NCBI GenBank assembly: GCA_002398365.1
Contig: DGYK01000053.1
Coordinates: 1-64,000, forward strand
Length of the DNA stretch: 64,000 bases
Source of the DNA: Flammeovirgaceae bacterium UBA5008
GTDB lineage: Bacteria; Bacteroidota; Bacteroidia; Cytophagales; Cyclobacteriaceae
Reading direction: 5' to 3'
The position numbers and the translations under genes are program-made. Shown here piece by piece: positions 15,281 through 24,014 of this stretch. The notes beneath the pieces were generated by a model. That model was given only the letters and a program-made list of their open reading frames with translations, was not told where the DNA came from and made no database searches. Numbering within the stretch: position 1 is the stretch's first letter; the number at the start of each line of letters is the position of its first letter.

Positions 15281-17419
15281 ATGGAACTACAAAAAATTCA
15301 ATACGACAACAAGGTTGTCAAGGCCTTTATGATCGCCACTGTCATCTTTGGCATTGTGGGCATGACGGTCGGCTTGCTGGCTTCCATCCAGCTCTTTTAC
15401 CCGATTTTCAATTTTGATCTGCAGTACACTTCCTTCGGACGCATTCGTCCGCTGCACACCAATGCGGTGATTTTTGCATTTGTGGGCAACGCCATGTTTG
15501 CAGGAGTGTATTATTCGATGCAGCGCTTGTTGAAAACACGCATGTTCAACGACACGCTCAGCTGGGTGCACTTCTGGGGCTGGCAGCTTATCATCTTAGC
15601 GGCCGCCATCACGTTGCCACTCGGTATCACTACCTCCAAAGAATATGCGGAGTTAGAATGGCCCATCGACATTGCCATTGCGGTGGTGTGGGTTGTGTTT
15701 GGCTGGAACATGATTGGTACCATTATTAAGCGGAGAGAAAAGCACATGTATGTGGCTATCTGGTTTTACATCGCCACCTTCATTACGGTTGCGGTGTTGC
15801 ACATTGTCAACTCGTTTGAAATGCCCGTTACTTTTTTCAAAAGCTACTCGTGGTATGCAGGTGTGCAGGATGCGCTGGTGCAATGGTGGTATGGTCACAA
15901 TGCGGTGGCGTTTTTCCTTACTACTCCCTTCTTAGGTTTGATGTATTACTTCCTGCCCAAAGCGGCTAATCGTCCGGTGTATTCATACCGCTTGTCGATT
16001 GTGCACTTCTGGTCGTTGATCTTTATTTATATCTGGGCAGGTCCTCACCACTTATTATATACTGCATTGCCCGGATGGGCCCAGTCACTCGGAGTGGTTT
16101 TCTCCATCATGCTCATCGCGCCAAGTTGGGGTGGCATGCTGAATGGTTTACTCACATTGCGAGGTGCATGGGACAAAGTGCGCGAAGAGCCCGTATTGAA
16201 ATTTATGGTGGTAGCGGTGACGGCTTATGGTATGGCCACGCTGGAAGGACCTCTTCTTTCATTAAAAAATGTAAATGCCATTGCACACTTTACCGATTGG
16301 ATTGTAGCACACGTACACGTAGGTGGTTTGGGTTGGAATGGCTTCCTCATCTTCGGTATCTTCTATTGGCTGGTACCCAAAATGTGGTCGACTAAATTGT
16401 ACTCTACTCAATTGGCGAATATTCACTTTTGGTTGGGAACATTGGGAATCATTTTCTATGCCCTTCCGATGTACACTGCAGGTGTCGTACAAAGTTTAAT
16501 GTGGAAAGAGTTTACTCCGGACGGATTCCTGGCTTACAGCAATTTCCTGGAAACGACTACTAAAATTCTTCCGCTGTATATGCTGCGCTCATTTGGTGGT
16601 CTGTTGTATTTGGTGGGTGTATTCATTATGGCTTACAATTTGATCAAGACCGCTTACGCGGGATCGTTCATGGCCAATGAAGAAGTAGAAGTACCTCCGA
16701 TGATCAAGGCTTCCAACGAAGGCGGTGGCTGGCACCATGCATTGGAAAGTAAGCCCGTATTATTTACAGCTTTAGCTCTTGTTGCCATTTTGATTGGCGG
16801 TTTGATTGAGTTGGTTCCTACTTTCTTAATCAAGTCCAACATACCAACGATCGCCACGGTAAAACCATACACACCACTGGAGTTACACGGCCGTGATATT
16901 TACATTCGCGAAGGCTGTGTGGGTTGTCACTCACAAATGGTGCGCCCGTTCCGCAGCGAAGTGCAACGCTACGATCCGAAGGCAGGAGAATATTCCAAAG
17001 CAGGTGAATATGTATATGATCATCCATTCTTATGGGGAAGTAAACGCACCGGTCCTGATTTGCAACGTGTAGGAGCGAAGTATGCCGATAGCTGGCACTT
17101 CCGCCACATGTTGGCACCGACCGAGGTAAGTACCGGTTCCATCATGCCTGCCTATCCTTGGCTCTACGAGCAAGTGATTGACAAGTCGGCAACAGCCGGA
17201 AAGATTTCAGCGCTGCGGACGGTAGGCGTTCCTTATGAAGAAGGCTACGAATTGAAAGCCAATGAAGAACTGGAAGCTCAAGCCAATAAAATTGCGGCCA
17301 GTCTGAAAGCAGATGGATACGAAATTCAAAGCGAAGCAGAGATTGTTGCATTGATAGCTTACCTGCAGCGCTTGGGCACCGACATCAAAGTGAAAAACGA
17401 AGTAGCAGAACAAAAATAG
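15281..17419 (+). CDS. ccoNO: Fused CcoN-CcoO, cbb3-type cytochrome c oxidase subunits I and II
   Basis: A 712-residue fusion, the form usual in Bacteroidota. Residues 1 to about 490 are CcoN, the catalytic heme-copper subunit with 12 or more helices; heme and copper histidines are seen in RPLHTNAVIF, WWYGHNAVAF, WAGPHHLLYT and WIVAHVHVGG. Residues from about 520 are CcoO, with the heme c motif CVGCH at 546-550, QMVRPFRSEV and the later methionine ligand region GSIMPAYPWL. The complex reduces O2 to water at very low oxygen while pumping protons. It heads an operon with a CcoQ-like gene and ccoP, and is preceded by an FNR-like site. Confidence 0.96.
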   Translation: MELQKIQYDNKVVKAFMIATVIFGIVGMTVGLLASIQLFYPIFNFDLQYTSFGRIRPLHTNAVIFAFVGNAMFAGVYYSMQRLLKTRMFNDTLSWVHFWGWQLIILAAAITLPLGITTSKEYAELEWPIDIAIAVVWVVFGWNMIGTIIKRREKHMYVAIWFYIATFITVAVLHIVNSFEMPVTFFKSYSWYAGVQDALVQWWYGHNAVAFFLTTPFLGLMYYFLPKAANRPVYSYRLSIVHFWSLIFIYIWAGPHHLLYTALPGWAQSLGVVFSIMLIAPSWGGMLNGLLTLRGAWDKVREEPVLKFMVVAVTAYGMATLEGPLLSLKNVNAIAHFTDWIVAHVHVGGLGWNGFLIFGIFYWLVPKMWSTKLYSTQLANIHFWLGTLGIIFYALPMYTAGVVQSLMWKEFTPDGFLAYSNFLETTTKILPLYMLRSFGGLLYLVGVFIMAYNLIKTAYAGSFMANEEVEVPPMIKASNEGGGWHHALESKPVLFTALALVAILIGGLIELVPTFLIKSNIPTIATVKPYTPLELHGRDIYIREGCVGCHSQMVRPFRSEVQRYDPKAGEYSKAGEYVYDHPFLWGSKRTGPDLQRVGAKYADSWHFRHMLAPTEVSTGSIMPAYPWLYEQVIDKSATAGKISALRTVGVPYEEGYELKANEELEAQANKIAASLKADGYEIQSEAEIVALIAYLQRLGTDIKVKNEVAEQK

Positions 17420-17425
17420 AAAGCC

Positions 17426-17626
17426 ATGTACAAGAATATTTTGCAAAACATCGACAATATCCAGGTGTGGCCTGTGATATCCTTTGTCATCTTCTTTCTC
17501 TTCTTCGCCTTACTACTATGGTGGGTCATCACAGTAGATAAAAAGTACGTGGACGAGATGGGGCAGAAGCCTCTCAGCGATGGCGCATCCAATAACTCAA
17601 CCGACAACTTAACTCGCTTGTTATGA
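17426..17626 (+). CDS. ccoQ: CcoQ-like small membrane subunit of cbb3 oxidase
   Basis: A 66-residue protein with one membrane helix (about 18-39, rich in Phe and Leu, ending LLWWVITVDKKYV), followed by a polar tail. Size, topology and place between ccoNO and ccoP identify it as the small CcoQ-type subunit that stabilises the complex; primary sequence of this subunit is poorly conserved. It starts six bases after ccoNO and overlaps ccoP by four bases (ATGA). Confidence 0.8.
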   Translation: MYKNILQNIDNIQVWPVISFVIFFLFFALLLWWVITVDKKYVDEMGQKPLSDGASNNSTDNLTRLL

Positions 17627-18564
17627 AGAAGTTTTTTGTAACCCTCTCTCTCCTCGTCTTGACACTGCCTTTGGCATTTGGCCAAGATGCAGCCGCAGCT
17701 GCGCCAGCTACTTCGTTTCTCGATGATCCTTTGTTGCCATTCTATATGGTGGTGGGCTTCATCTTCATCATTGCTTTGCTGGTGCTCACGGTGGCAGCCT
17801 ATATGTTGCGTGTGCTCAATATCATGGCTCGGCAAGCGGAAAAAGAGCGTGCCGAAAAATTGGGTATACCTTATGTAGAAGCCCCATCGATGTGGCAACG
17901 CCTCTGGGATCAATGGAACGCCTTGAAACCTTTGGAAAAAGAAGCGGATATTATGCTCGATCATAATTATGACGGCATTCGCGAATTAGACAATCACCTG
18001 CCACCATGGTGGAAATGGTTATTTTATTTCACCATTGGCTTTGCCGCAGTTTATCTGATGGTGTTCGATGTGTTCAACACATTACCCACACAATTGCAGG
18101 AGTACGATAATGAAGTCGCTTATGCGCAGCAACAAGCCTTAAAACGTCAGGCTTCAAATCCGGTAGCGGCCATTGATGAGAATAGTGTCGAAGCAACTAC
18201 CGATGCACTGGCTTTGGCCGATGGTAAACAAACATTCCTCACAACGTGCGCATCGTGTCATCGCAAAGATGGTGGTGGTGATATTGGTCCTAACCTCACC
18301 GATGAATACTGGTTGCATGGCGGCACCATTAAAGATGTGTTTAAAGTTGTGCGACATGGAGTAGCAGGTACCAATATGATTGCGTGGGAAGGCGTAATCA
18401 GTCCCGAAAAAATGAAGAACGTGGCAAGTTATGTGCTCACACTTCAAGGATCGAATCCGGCTAATCCGAAAAAGCCGCAAGGCGATTTGTTCAAGCCAGA
18501 GAAGGAAAAATTGAATGCCGATACCGTGAAAATGGATACCGTGAAGACCCAAGCAGCTCTCTAG
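17623..18564 (+). CDS. ccoP: CcoP, cbb3 oxidase subunit III, monoheme form
   Basis: A 313-residue membrane-anchored cytochrome c. A signal-like N-terminus (ending LAFGQ) is followed by a membrane helix at about 38-62, the CcoP signature LDHNYDGIRELDNHLPPWWKWLFY, a second helix and a periplasmic domain with one heme motif CASCH at 209-213 and a likely Met ligand in GTNMIAW. Proteobacterial CcoP carries two heme c groups; only one CxxCH is present here. It passes electrons from soluble cytochrome to CcoO. A terminator-like hairpin follows its stop. Confidence 0.94.
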   Translation: MKKFFVTLSLLVLTLPLAFGQDAAAAAPATSFLDDPLLPFYMVVGFIFIIALLVLTVAAYMLRVLNIMARQAEKERAEKLGIPYVEAPSMWQRLWDQWNALKPLEKEADIMLDHNYDGIRELDNHLPPWWKWLFYFTIGFAAVYLMVFDVFNTLPTQLQEYDNEVAYAQQQALKRQASNPVAAIDENSVEATTDALALADGKQTFLTTCASCHRKDGGGDIGPNLTDEYWLHGGTIKDVFKVVRHGVAGTNMIAWEGVISPEKMKNVASYVLTLQGSNPANPKKPQGDLFKPEKEKLNADTVKMDTVKTQAAL

Positions 18565-18578
18565 TAAATATAGTTACC

Positions 18579-18609
18579 CGGAGCGCTCTGAAAAGAGCGC
18601 TCCGTTTTT
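18579..18609 (+). terminator. Rho-independent terminator between ccoP and ccoG
   Basis: Perfect 11-bp stem CGGAGCGCTCT / AGAGCGCTCCG (18579-18589 and 18594-18604), GAAA tetraloop and five T residues. It separates the oxidase structural genes from the assembly genes, so ccoG is likely expressed by partial read-through or from its own promoter. Confidence 0.85.
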
Positions 18610-18626
18610 GAAGGTTCCCTAAGAAA

Positions 18627-20054
18627 ATGGCAAACGATTTTTATCACTTTGACGAAGAGTTCAGAAACTCCATCAGCACGGTAGACGCGAGTGGCAAGCG
18701 CGTGTGGGTGTACGCGAAGAAACCCAGCGGAATTTTTCATAACAAACGCATTATCGTTTCGACCGTTTTGTTGTTGCTGTTTTTTACCGGGCCATTTATC
18801 AAGTGGCACGATCGCCCTTTTTTGTTGCTGAATATTTTTGAGCGCAAGTTTATTTTGTTTGGTCATGTTTTTTGGCCACAGGATTTCTTTTTACTAGCCA
18901 TCACCGCTATTACCTTTTTCGTTTTCATCATTTTGTTTACCGTGGCCTTCGGACGTGTGTGGTGTGGCTGGGCGTGCCCGCAAACACTGTTTATGGAAAT
19001 GGTGTTCCGTAAAGTAGAATACTGGATTGAAGGCGATGCTAACGAGCAACGCAGACTGAACAACTCTGCATGGACTTCGTCTAAAATTTTTAAGAAGTCA
19101 ATCAAACATGTGATTTTTATTGTCATTGCTTTACTGATTGCGCACGTAGCCATGGCCTACCTCATTGGCATCGAACAGGTGAAAGAAATTATTTCGCAGC
19201 CGCCAACCGAGCATCTGAGTGGATTTATAGGACTACTCGTATTCACCGCGATATTTTACGGAGTGTTTTCTTGGTTTCGCGAGCAAGCGTGCATTGTGGT
19301 TTGCCCTTATGGCCGATTGCAAAGTGTGTTGTTGGTAAAAGATTCGATTGTAGTTGCCTACGATTGGCTGCGCGGTGAGAAGCGTGGCAAGTTGAAAAAG
19401 GATCAATCCAAAATTACAGAGAAGCAAGGTGATTGTATTGACTGTAAACTGTGCGTGCATGTGTGCCCTACCGGCATCGACATTCGCAATGGTACCCAAT
19501 TGGAGTGCGTGAATTGCACGGCTTGTATTGATGCCTGTGATGATGTAATGACGAAAATAGAAAAGCCGAAAGGGTTGATTCGCTATTCGTCTTACAATGC
19601 GATCAAAGACGGAAAGCAAAAATTACTGACACCGCGAACCATCGGTTATACTGTAGTGCTCACGGCCTTGCTGAGTTTATTGAGTTATTTCATCTTCACC
19701 CGAGCAGATATTGAAACGACCATTCTCAAGGCACCCGGAACACTCTATACAAAAACAGATGACGGTAAAATCACGAATTTGTACACGCTGGAGTTCATGA
19801 ACAAAACATTCGAAGACATCAACCTCGATTTGAAAATAGAATCTCCTGCTACCGCAACACTCAAGAAAATCGGGGATGAAAAAATTATCGTGCCCAAAGA
19901 AGGATTTTTAAAAAGTATTGTGATGGTGAAGTTGCCGGAAGAAGCGCTCACCAATCGCAAAACGATAATTGAAGTGGGAATTTATAAAGCTGGAAAACGT
20001 ATTGGCACAGCTAAAGCTAAATTTATTGGTCCGATTCAATCATTTAAGAAATAA
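18627..20054 (+). CDS. ccoG: CcoG, cbb3 oxidase assembly ferredoxin-like membrane protein
   Basis: A 475-residue protein of the CcoG/RdxA/FixG family, which reduces Cu(II) to Cu(I) for cbb3 maturation. Several membrane helices precede two 4Fe-4S motifs: C270, C273, C276, C280 (CIDCKLCVHVCP) and C294, C297, C300, C304 (CVNCTACIDAC). The CxxxCP motif in WCGWACPQTLFMEMVFRKVE is also present, as is the C-terminal immunoglobulin-like domain after about residue 365. It follows ccoP after a terminator, with ccoH and a SafE-like gene downstream. Confidence 0.95.
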   Translation: MANDFYHFDEEFRNSISTVDASGKRVWVYAKKPSGIFHNKRIIVSTVLLLLFFTGPFIKWHDRPFLLLNIFERKFILFGHVFWPQDFFLLAITAITFFVFIILFTVAFGRVWCGWACPQTLFMEMVFRKVEYWIEGDANEQRRLNNSAWTSSKIFKKSIKHVIFIVIALLIAHVAMAYLIGIEQVKEIISQPPTEHLSGFIGLLVFTAIFYGVFSWFREQACIVVCPYGRLQSVLLVKDSIVVAYDWLRGEKRGKLKKDQSKITEKQGDCIDCKLCVHVCPTGIDIRNGTQLECVNCTACIDACDDVMTKIEKPKGLIRYSSYNAIKDGKQKLLTPRTIGYTVVLTALLSLLSYFIFTRADIETTILKAPGTLYTKTDDGKITNLYTLEFMNKTFEDINLDLKIESPATATLKKIGDEKIIVPKEGFLKSIVMVKLPEEALTNRKTIIEVGIYKAGKRIGTAKAKFIGPIQSFKK

Positions 20055-20077
20055 TTTCAAAACTAAATACGTGATGT

Positions 20078-20491
20078 ATGAAATGGGTTATCTTTTCTTT
20101 TATCGGGTTTGCATTGTTTATCGGCACACTCGTTACCATTTGTGTTCGCCAGGATGTGAGTTTGGTATCCACAAACTACTATCAGGACGAATTGGTACAT
20201 CAGGCGAAGATGACTAAACAACAAAATATGCTCGACTTAAAAAGCGAGCCGAGTTTAAGTCTTACTCTGGAGCACATTAGAATTTCGTATCCCGCATTGA
20301 ATGCATTGGAGCATGGTGAGATTCGGTTAACACGACCTTCTGATTCGCGGCTGGATCAACGATTTACTTTAACCAAAGAATCGGAGCAGGATTTTATTTT
20401 GCCGAAATCAGAGAAAGGTCTTTATCGTGTTACGATGCAATGGAGTATGAATGGTAAAGATTATTACTATGAAAAATTGATGGTGTTATGA
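20078..20491 (+). CDS. ccoH: CcoH/FixH family cbb3 oxidase assembly protein
   Basis: A 137-residue protein with one N-terminal membrane helix (about 4-23), then VSLVSTNYYQDELVHQAKM, the FixH signature of a Tyr-Tyr-x-Asp/Glu segment, and a periplasmic beta domain. FixH proteins associate with the cbb3 complex and stabilise it. ATGA overlap with the next gene shows co-translation. Confidence 0.9.
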   Translation: MKWVIFSFIGFALFIGTLVTICVRQDVSLVSTNYYQDELVHQAKMTKQQNMLDLKSEPSLSLTLEHIRISYPALNALEHGEIRLTRPSDSRLDQRFTLTKESEQDFILPKSEKGLYRVTMQWSMNGKDYYYEKLMVL

Positions 20492-21165
20492 ATTGGATCG
20501 TCACCGCTTTAATCATGGGACTTGCCGGCAGTTTTCACTGCATGGGTATGTGCAGTCCTTTGGTAATGGCGTCAACAACACACAATCCATTTTTGATTTC
20601 GAAAATCATTTACAATTCGGGACGTGTGCTGGTATACGGATTACTGGGTGCGGTCGCTGCGGCAGTTGGTAGCAGTTGGATACAGGTGCCAGAACAAAAC
20701 TACCTGTCTCTTGCCATGGGTATTCTGTTTTTGTTTCTGGGATTTGGAGTTTTTAAAAAAGTACACATTCCATTAATAAGTCAAAGTGTAACACAGCTTC
20801 TCTCACACTTGCGCAAGTGGTTTGGTTATTGGTTACCAGCCCGCACGAATGTCTCGATGTGGGTTTTGGGGATGCTTAATGGATTACTACCCTGCGGCCT
20901 CACGTATATGGCAGTCGCATCCTGTTTCATTTTACCATCAGCGGCAGATGGATTTTGGTTCATGATGGTATTTGGCTTGGGAACGTGGCCTGTGATGGTC
21001 GGTATTACGTGGATGGCCAACGGTTTTATTCGTAAGATGAGTTATCAACGGGTTACCACCACTCTCTTTTTGCTGACCGGTATTTTATTGATTGGCAGAG
21101 TGTTCTGGACGCACCAGCATTCCATACATACCGAAACCCGTCAGCCTGTAGCAGTTTGCAAATAG
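20488..21165 (+). CDS. TauE/SafE (UreH-like, DsbD_2) family membrane protein, probable cbb3 assembly factor
   Basis: A 225-residue protein with about six membrane helices. It has the paired family motifs GLAGSFHCMGMCSPLV (H17, C18, M19, M21, C22) and GMLNGLLPCGLTYMAV. The Cys, His and Met cluster fits metal handling, and such proteins sit beside ccoGH in many Bacteroidota, so copper supply or redox support for the oxidase is likely; this is inferred from context. The usual copper ATPase ccoI and ccoS are not in the window. Confidence 0.85.
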   Translation: MNWIVTALIMGLAGSFHCMGMCSPLVMASTTHNPFLISKIIYNSGRVLVYGLLGAVAAAVGSSWIQVPEQNYLSLAMGILFLFLGFGVFKKVHIPLISQSVTQLLSHLRKWFGYWLPARTNVSMWVLGMLNGLLPCGLTYMAVASCFILPSAADGFWFMMVFGLGTWPVMVGITWMANGFIRKMSYQRVTTTLFLLTGILLIGRVFWTHQHSIHTETRQPVAVCK

Positions 21166-21276
21166 CTGAGATAACGGAACAGAATTCGATGTAAGTATTC
21201 CATCCAAAAAATGAACAGGAAGAACTGAAAATAGCTTATTTTTACTAAGAACTTAAAACGAAACTTTTTATTTAAT

Positions 21277-22125
21277 ATGAAAAAAATATTAGTTCCAACC
21301 GATTTCTCAAAGACTTCTATTACAGCGTATGAAACTGCCTTTGAGATTGCCAAGAAAGCAGGTGCTACCATTTATTTGTTGCATGTGGTAGAAGAGGCTA
21401 CACCCGATTCGTATCGTATCACCGGAGAATATGTAAAAGATGATTGGGAAGATCGTTTGTTTACTTTCAAGCTTTTAGAAAAGGCGAAAGCGCAATTAGA
21501 AAAATTAGTGAAAGATCCTCGTTTTGATGCGGTGAAAGTGGTAGGTGAGTTACGACTCGGAAATCCCTTCCACGGTATGAATGCAATCATAGCCGAACAA
21601 AAAGTGGATTTAGTGGTAATGGGTACGCGTGGCCAAACAAATCTGGAAGCGATGGTAATTGGTACTAACACCGAACGAATTGTTCGCCATTCTAAGTGCC
21701 CCATTTTGACGGTACACAAGAAGCCGGCATCAACGGATTTTAAAAATATTGTTTACGCTACAGCGATGTCAAAAGATGAGGAAGTGTTTTCACGGATCGT
21801 CAAGCGCACACAACAACTCTACGATTCTACGATTCACTTAGTGCGCATCAATACTCCGGGCGACTTCCAACGCGACAAAGTGGTGAAAGAATATATGAAT
21901 AAGTTTGCGAAGAGCTTGCAGCTAAAGAATTTCACCGTCAACGTTTATAATGACTTAAGCGAAGAACAAGGTATCCTTTATTTTGCGGACAGCATTGATG
22001 CTGACTTGATTGCCATGGCCACTCACGGTCGAACAGGCTTTGCCCATGTATTGGCCGGCAGCATCGCAGAAGATGTTGTAAGTAAAGCGAAACGCCCTGT
22101 ATTGACATTTGTAGTTAAGCGCTAA
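21277..22125 (+). CDS. Universal stress protein, two tandem UspA domains
   Basis: A 282-residue protein made of two Usp domains (about 1-147 and 150-282). Each has the nucleotide-binding signature: GTRGQTNLEAMVIGTNTERIV in the first and ATHGRTGFAHVLAGSIAEDVV in the second. Tandem Usp proteins are commonly induced by oxygen limitation and stress, which suits the place after the oxidase genes. It is probably a separate transcript because about 110 bases precede it and a terminator follows. Confidence 0.93.
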   Translation: MKKILVPTDFSKTSITAYETAFEIAKKAGATIYLLHVVEEATPDSYRITGEYVKDDWEDRLFTFKLLEKAKAQLEKLVKDPRFDAVKVVGELRLGNPFHGMNAIIAEQKVDLVVMGTRGQTNLEAMVIGTNTERIVRHSKCPILTVHKKPASTDFKNIVYATAMSKDEEVFSRIVKRTQQLYDSTIHLVRINTPGDFQRDKVVKEYMNKFAKSLQLKNFTVNVYNDLSEEQGILYFADSIDADLIAMATHGRTGFAHVLAGSIAEDVVSKAKRPVLTFVVKR

Positions 22126-22148
22126 ACACTTGTTGGCGAATCATTTTT

Positions 22149-22170
22149 AAAGCCCCTTTACCGGGGCTTT
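22149..22170 (+). terminator. Terminator hairpin after the universal stress protein gene
   Basis: AAAGCCCC and GGGGCTTT form an 8-bp GC-rich stem with a six-base loop, followed by a T-rich stretch (ATTATTTTA). The preceding TCATTTTTA gives it a T-run on the other strand too, but the only gene ending here is on the plus strand. Confidence 0.75.
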
Positions 22171-22202
22171 ATTATTTTAGGGCAATTCCCTATACTTGAT
22201 TC

Positions 22203-23003
22203 TTGAAAAACTATTACTTCATTCTCCAAATCTCTATCCATGCACGCGAGGCCGATATCAAACGCGCTTATCGCAGGCTGGCGCTGCTCTATCATCCCGA
22301 CCGGAATTCTTCGATCGATGCGGCAGAGAAGTTTAGGGAAATCACTGAAGCGTATGAAGCGTTGAGCGACCCGGTTAAAAAATTCCTTTACGATCAGATG
22401 TTGGCCGGTGACTCAACGGAAATAGTTGTAGAACAGAATCCTACCACCACGCATCGCGATCCTCGCTATCGACCGAGGCCGAATGCAGAACCGCTGCACC
22501 ACCGTCCATCTGCCAGACGCCAAATGCTGGATCTGATGGATCGTCATCTTTCAAAAGCCATTTTTATTTCCAAGGTGACTTTATTCTTTTGTAGTGTTCT
22601 CTTTCTGGACTTTGTACTGCCCGTTAGTAAGAACAGCGAGCGCGTGATGGGGATTTATACGATTGGAGGAAAGTATGGTAGTAGTTTTAAAATAGAAACA
22701 TCCAAAGGCAAATCATACCGCATGAGTACGAACAGCCTTTCGTATTTTACCAATTTTGATGATGTGAAGATTTGTACGACCCCCATCTTGTTTGTACCCA
22801 AACGAATTGAAACAGGTAGCGGCTTCAAACATCGCCTCCCCATTTCGATTTACGGCAACTTCATTTTCTTTCCCATTATTTGGTTAATTACATCTCTGTT
22901 TGGCGTCTTTTACAAGGAAACCGTTGAGATGCGCTTTAATCTGGGCGTTGCGAACTTTCTTTTGATATTTTTTAACTTGATCATCTTCTACATCAGTAAA
23001 TAA
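22203..23003 (+). CDS. Membrane-anchored J-domain protein (TTG start)
   Basis: A 266-residue protein with an N-terminal J domain (residues 3-65); the HPD motif is H31-P32-D33 in LLYHPDRN. J domains stimulate Hsp70 ATPase activity. The rest holds a charged linker and three membrane helices (about 118-140, 220-237 and 246-265), so the J domain is tethered to the membrane. A stop codon lies two codons upstream (TGA at 22197), and the first in-frame ATG would remove the J domain, so TTG at 22203 is the only start that keeps it. It is followed closely by the eIF1-like gene. Confidence 0.85.
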   Translation: MKNYYFILQISIHAREADIKRAYRRLALLYHPDRNSSIDAAEKFREITEAYEALSDPVKKFLYDQMLAGDSTEIVVEQNPTTTHRDPRYRPRPNAEPLHHRPSARRQMLDLMDRHLSKAIFISKVTLFFCSVLFLDFVLPVSKNSERVMGIYTIGGKYGSSFKIETSKGKSYRMSTNSLSYFTNFDDVKICTTPILFVPKRIETGSGFKHRLPISIYGNFIFFPIIWLITSLFGVFYKETVEMRFNLGVANFLLIFFNLIIFYISK

Positions 23004-23005
23004 TT

Positions 23006-23353
23006 ATGGCAAAAAAGAATGAATGGAAAAATAGAGAAGGTGTTGTGTATTCCACCAGCAGCGATTTTCAATTTCAGATGTCATCGCAAGATGAGGCCCA
23101 AACGCTGCCACCCCAGCAGCAAAATCTGAAAGTGCTTTTGGATAAGAGCGGCAGAGCAGGAAAGCAAGTGACCTTGGTAACTGGATTTATAGGCACTACT
23201 GATGACTTGGAGCAACTAACCAAATTGTTGAAAACCAAATGTGGCGTTGGCGGCTCTTCAAAAGAAGGCGAAATACTCATTCAAGGTGATGTTCGCACCA
23301 AAGTAGCCGAGATCCTTACCAAAGAAGGGTATAAGGTTAAAAAAGTCGGTTGA
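23006..23353 (+). CDS. SUI1/eIF1-like translation initiation factor (YciH type)
   Basis: A 115-residue protein with an N-terminal extension and a SUI1 domain from about residue 40: GKQVTLVTGFIGTTDDLEQLTKLLKTKCGVGGSSKEGEILIQGD and the ending GYKVKKVG. Bacterial YciH-type factors resemble eukaryotic eIF1 and affect start-site fidelity or stress translation. It begins two bases after the J-protein stop, so the two are co-transcribed. Confidence 0.92.
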   Translation: MAKKNEWKNREGVVYSTSSDFQFQMSSQDEAQTLPPQQQNLKVLLDKSGRAGKQVTLVTGFIGTTDDLEQLTKLLKTKCGVGGSSKEGEILIQGDVRTKVAEILTKEGYKVKKVG

Positions 23354-23358
23354 GAAAA

Positions 23359-23946
23359 TCAGTTTTTCTTCAAACCGTTCACCAGCATATCCGATAGCTG
23401 CTCACCCAAATCATTGGGAACTACATCACCCTCTGGGTCGTACCACATGGGCATCCAGTTCAATGAAGAGAACAAAGTCATTACCGCCAGTTTCTTATCG
23501 ATGTTTGGCTTGAATTCCCCCATCCGAATGCCATCTTCAATCATTGATTTGAAGCGGTTGATGTAGTTGATGCGGAGTAACAGGAAATCGCGCAAATACG
23601 GTTGGCTTAAATGCCGATGCTCATTCATGAATACCGCAGAAGCGGTCAAATCTTTCGCCATTACCTGAATGTGGCCGATGATGCCTTTGCGCAGTTTTTC
23701 ACTGGCAGGTAATTTTTGTTTCTCCACTTCTTCCAACGATTTTCTAAACTCATGCGCCATATCAAAGCAAAGGTTCTGTAGAATTTCTTCCTTCGATTTG
23801 ATATGCGAGTACAAGCTGGCGGCTTCGATTCCCAGTTTCTGAGCTAAGTCGCGCATGGAAGAGGCAGCGTAGCCCTTCTCTCTGAACAACTGTGCTGCGC
23901 TTCGGATTACCTGTTCTTTTCTACTCAAATTTGCGACTGTCTCCAT
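23359..23946 (-). CDS. TetR/AcrR-family transcriptional regulator
   Basis: A 195-residue repressor-type regulator. The helix-turn-helix lies at about 8-52 (IRSAAQLFREKGYAASSMRDLAQKLGIEAASLYSHIKSKEEILQ), followed by an all-helical ligand-binding domain of the type seen in fatty-acid and acyl-CoA responsive regulators. It ends six bases from the convergent eIF1-like gene. Its promoter box faces away from that of the next plus-strand gene in the 68-base space between them, so it probably regulates itself and its neighbour. Ligand unknown. Confidence 0.9.
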   Translation of the reverse strand: METVANLSRKEQVIRSAAQLFREKGYAASSMRDLAQKLGIEAASLYSHIKSKEEILQNLCFDMAHEFRKSLEEVEKQKLPASEKLRKGIIGHIQVMAKDLTASAVFMNEHRHLSQPYLRDFLLLRINYINRFKSMIEDGIRMGEFKPNIDKKLAVMTLFSSLNWMPMWYDPEGDVVPNDLGEQLSDMLVNGLKKN

Positions 23947-23969
23947 GGTGTGAATTAAGACTTTCGAAA

Positions 23970-23977
23970 CAAAGATA
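23970..23977 (-). promoter_or_regulatory. Bacteroidota -7 promoter box for the TetR gene
   Basis: On the minus strand TATCTTTG matches the Bacteroidota consensus TAnnTTTG and lies 24 bases before the TetR start codon. No good -33 TTTG is seen at the standard spacing. Confidence 0.5.
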
Positions 23978-23986
23978 ATTTATAAT

Positions 23987-23994
23987 TAGCTTTG
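23987..23994 (+). promoter_or_regulatory. Bacteroidota -7 promoter box for the 24015 gene
   Basis: TAGCTTTG matches TAnnTTTG on the plus strand, 20 bases before the ATG at 24015 and back to back with the TetR box. Confidence 0.5.
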
Positions 23995-24014
23995 AATGTA
24001 TAAAGTTAACTAAA

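Noticed and set aside
15235..15417. Short plus-strand frame starting before ccoNO
   Set aside because: Runs out of frame through the strongly conserved CcoN start and has no conserved content.
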